Shown: positions 36,381-37,666 of the stretch, one piece after another | Position numbering within the stretch: the first letter of the stretch is position 1 | Layout: each line of letters opens with the position of its first letter | Source of the DNA: Desulfobacterales bacterium | Lineage (GTDB): Bacteria > Desulfobacterota > Desulfobacteria > Desulfobacterales > SURF-7 | Reading direction: 5' to 3' | DNA: 37,666 bases | Assembly: GCA_028277765.1 (NCBI GenBank) | Contig: JANQFQ010000126.1 | Span: 94,165 to 131,830 of the forward strand | The notes under the pieces: generated by a model | Databases searched by the model: none | What the model was told of the DNA's origin: nothing | Seen by the model: the letters and a program-made list of their open reading frames with translations, nothing else | Position numbers and translations under genes: made by a program

Positions 36381-37460
36381 TCATAGAAACCGTAAGAAAA
36401 AGCACCAGCCGCCACCTTTTTGGGTTATCTTGACTAAAATAGCATTTTTCCCTTTTCTCAATGTTACTTCAGCTTTATCATCATCTTTCATGCAGGGACG
36501 CACCTCATCTGCTTGAAGTGCCAGGTTGCCGTTAATCCAAACTTTTATACCATCATCACTACCGATGGATAATATACCTTTATAATCAGTCGGTAACTCA
36601 AGTACTGTAAACGCATAAGCTGTTGCATTACTGGTATCTTTGAACAGTTTTAAGAAATCAATCCGATCAGTATCTGACATATAACTAAACCATTTTAATA
36701 TATTACCGGCATCAAGTTTATATTCAAATTCCTTTGAAGGTAAATACTTGGCTTCTCCTCCATATTCTTTTAAAAAATCATGGTCAAACGCTTTAGAATA
36801 TTCATACGGTATTTTTCCTAAAACCAGCCATTCCTTGATAAATTCCCCTTTTTTAGCACGAATGCTCAAAGGGAAGTCTTCGATTTTCGATATATGGCGC
36901 TGATATTCAAGATATCCGGGCAGATACAGACATATAAGTATTGCTGCCGTCACAATTGTTATTAAAAAAGGTAAATGAACGTATAGTCTCAGCCAGTAAT
37001 CATTCAATGGTGTTCTTAGTTTTTCTTTTATGATTTTTTGTGCTTTTTTTTCAGCCTGTTGGAAAAAATTATGAATAAAAATCAAAACTTCATTCAATGT
37101 TTTATGATCGATCTCTTCTTCTTCGAGTTGGAGGACGATTTTTTTGTTAGGCAGCGTCAGGTCTTTTAAATCCTGTTCCGGAAGCTGTTTTAATGCCTCT
37201 TCAATCTGATTTCTTTTATCTATTCTATTGATATCATAAGTAATTAATATCAAATTGGCAATATCGACAAGTAACTGTTTGATTATTAATAATGCTTCAG
37301 GATATTTGTCATTTTCGTTGAGGAGAATGACCGCATTCAGGCGTGATTGGCAAAAATACAATTGTGTCTCTATGGTTTTTTTCTTTATTTCATTTGAATG
37401 CTCTTCTTTTGTAAGATGAGGTTTTTTTAATTGAATTTTCAGAAAGTCTTTAATCTTCAT
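36381..37460 (-). CDS. Single-pass membrane protein with cytoplasmic helical part and extracytoplasmic beta-sandwich
   Basis: The first gene of the 17-gene run, 359 residues, not a family I can name. Residues 1-~155 are soluble and helical (RLNAVILLNENDKYPEALLI, KTLNEVLIFIHNFFQQAEKK), followed by one membrane helix (~162-184, HLPFLITIVTAAILICLYL). The C-terminal domain (~240-359) has GSDDGIKVWINGNLA and LRKGKNAILVKITQKGGGW, a PA14/glycosidase-type beta-sandwich pattern that often binds sugars. With its helices inside and a carbohydrate-type domain outside, it could couple the glycan to cytoplasmic enzymes or act as a regulator of the locus. It lies ~105 bp from the rRNA terminator. Confidence 0.75.
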   Translation of the reverse strand: MKIKDFLKIQLKKPHLTKEEHSNEIKKKTIETQLYFCQSRLNAVILLNENDKYPEALLIIKQLLVDIANLILITYDINRIDKRNQIEEALKQLPEQDLKDLTLPNKKIVLQLEEEEIDHKTLNEVLIFIHNFFQQAEKKAQKIIKEKLRTPLNDYWLRLYVHLPFLITIVTAAILICLYLPGYLEYQRHISKIEDFPLSIRAKKGEFIKEWLVLGKIPYEYSKAFDHDFLKEYGGEAKYLPSKEFEYKLDAGNILKWFSYMSDTDRIDFLKLFKDTSNATAYAFTVLELPTDYKGILSIGSDDGIKVWINGNLALQADEVRPCMKDDDKAEVTLRKGKNAILVKITQKGGGWCFFLRFL

Positions 37461-37515
37461 ATCTGATTAGAAGTAATTACGGGTTGATAATTAGCTCTGT
37501 AAATAATTAATTCAG

Positions 37516-37535
37516 CTTATTTTAATTAAAATAAG
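37516..37535. promoter_or_regulatory. 20-bp perfect AT palindrome upstream of the 17-gene cluster
   Basis: CTTATTTTAATTAAAATAAG is its own reverse complement, about 55 bp before the first start codon of the cluster and between it and the rRNA terminator. On the minus strand TTGCCT lies just ahead of it, so it would overlap a promoter, but no good -10 is seen. Its AT-only character means it could be chance. Confidence 0.3.
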
Positions 37536-37565
37536 AAGGCAAGGAAAAGGCGTTTTGCGAAAGAC

Positions 37566-37602
37566 AAAAAAAGCCCTGATCTGCAATGGATCAGGGCTTT
37601 TT
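37566..37602 (-). terminator. Rho-independent terminator of the rRNA operon
   Basis: On the minus strand the stem GCCCTGATC / GATCAGGGC (arms at 37589-37597 and 37573-37581) with a 7-nt loop is followed by a run of seven Ts (plus-strand As 37566-37572). It lies directly after the 5S rRNA 3' end and separates it from the gene cluster. Confidence 0.92.
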
Positions 37603-37611
37603 ATAAAAAGA

Positions 37612-37666
37612 TTTCGGCAGCGTCCTACTCTCCCACACAGCTTCCCATGCAGTACCATCGGCGCTA
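37612..37666 (-). rRNA. rrf: 5S rRNA, 3' portion (runs off the window)
   Basis: Read on the minus strand this is ...GATGGTACTGCATGGGAAGC, GTGTGGGAGAGTAGGACGCT, GCCGAAAT, the conserved 3' third of bacterial 5S rRNA, ending just before the terminator. The exact 3' end is uncertain by a few bases. The rest of the rRNA operon is to the right. Confidence 0.93.

Overview
The window looks like chromosomal DNA of a low-to-moderate GC Desulfobacterota (deltaproteobacterial) relative, probably near Desulfobacterales. This is inferred from gene style rather than a marker phylogeny: a PAS/LuxR regulator whose N-terminus (PTYKELEKKVKKLEK) is typical of that group, PilZ and DUF4388/cyclic-nucleotide-binding proteins, a B12-binding radical SAM protein, a CoA-transferase/GNAT fusion and a multiheme cytochrome c. 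The far right edge is the 3' end of a 5S rRNA followed by its terminator, so an rRNA operon lies just outside.

Left part (1-15.8 kb) is mostly housekeeping and signalling on the minus strand. It holds the N-terminus of ileS, rsmG, a CoA-transferase/GNAT fusion, a PAS-PAS-LuxR regulator, tRNA-Pro(CGG), purA and tadA. A plus-strand tRNA-Arg(ACG), the substrate of TadA, sits next to tadA. Then come a small exported protein, a CRP-like protein with an Sm-like tail, an ~800 bp gap with a strong hairpin, a plus-strand pair of NAD(P)-dependent oxidoreductases, a CNB-DUF4388 protein paired with a PilZ protein, a B12-binding radical SAM protein and pncB.

Right part (15.97-37.46 kb) is an unbroken minus-strand run of 17 genes, usually spaced 1-40 bp apart or overlapping by 4 bp. 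In transcription order it encodes: a membrane protein with an extracytoplasmic beta-sandwich; two tandem GT39-like membrane glycosyltransferases; a third one fused to a metallophosphatase-like domain; a membrane-anchored helical-repeat protein; a membrane-anchored CotH kinase-like protein with a beta-helix; a DPM1-like polyprenyl-phosphate glycosyltransferase; a Tat-dependent small subunit, pentaheme cytochrome and FeS-type GMC flavoprotein (a gluconate/glucose dehydrogenase-like trio); a membrane protein of unknown function; a VTC polyphosphate polymerase-like protein; a DUF4956 membrane protein; phosphonopyruvate decarboxylase; a phosphonoacetaldehyde reductase-like Fe-ADH; a eukaryotic-type UDP-galactopyranose mutase; and a GT2 glycosyltransferase.

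My reading (inference) is that this is a locus for making and modifying an extracytoplasmic glycan. Lipid-linked sugars would be made in the cytoplasm, transferred outside by the GT39 enzymes, and extended with galactofuranose. The product or a protein carrier could then be decorated by phosphorus chemistry (CotH kinase, VTC, 2-hydroxyethylphosphonate-type precursor) and oxidised by the periplasmic dehydrogenase. No PEP mutase, flippase, polymerase or exporter is visible in the window, so the pathway is incomplete here. This 17-gene cluster is the best candidate for an undescribed system.
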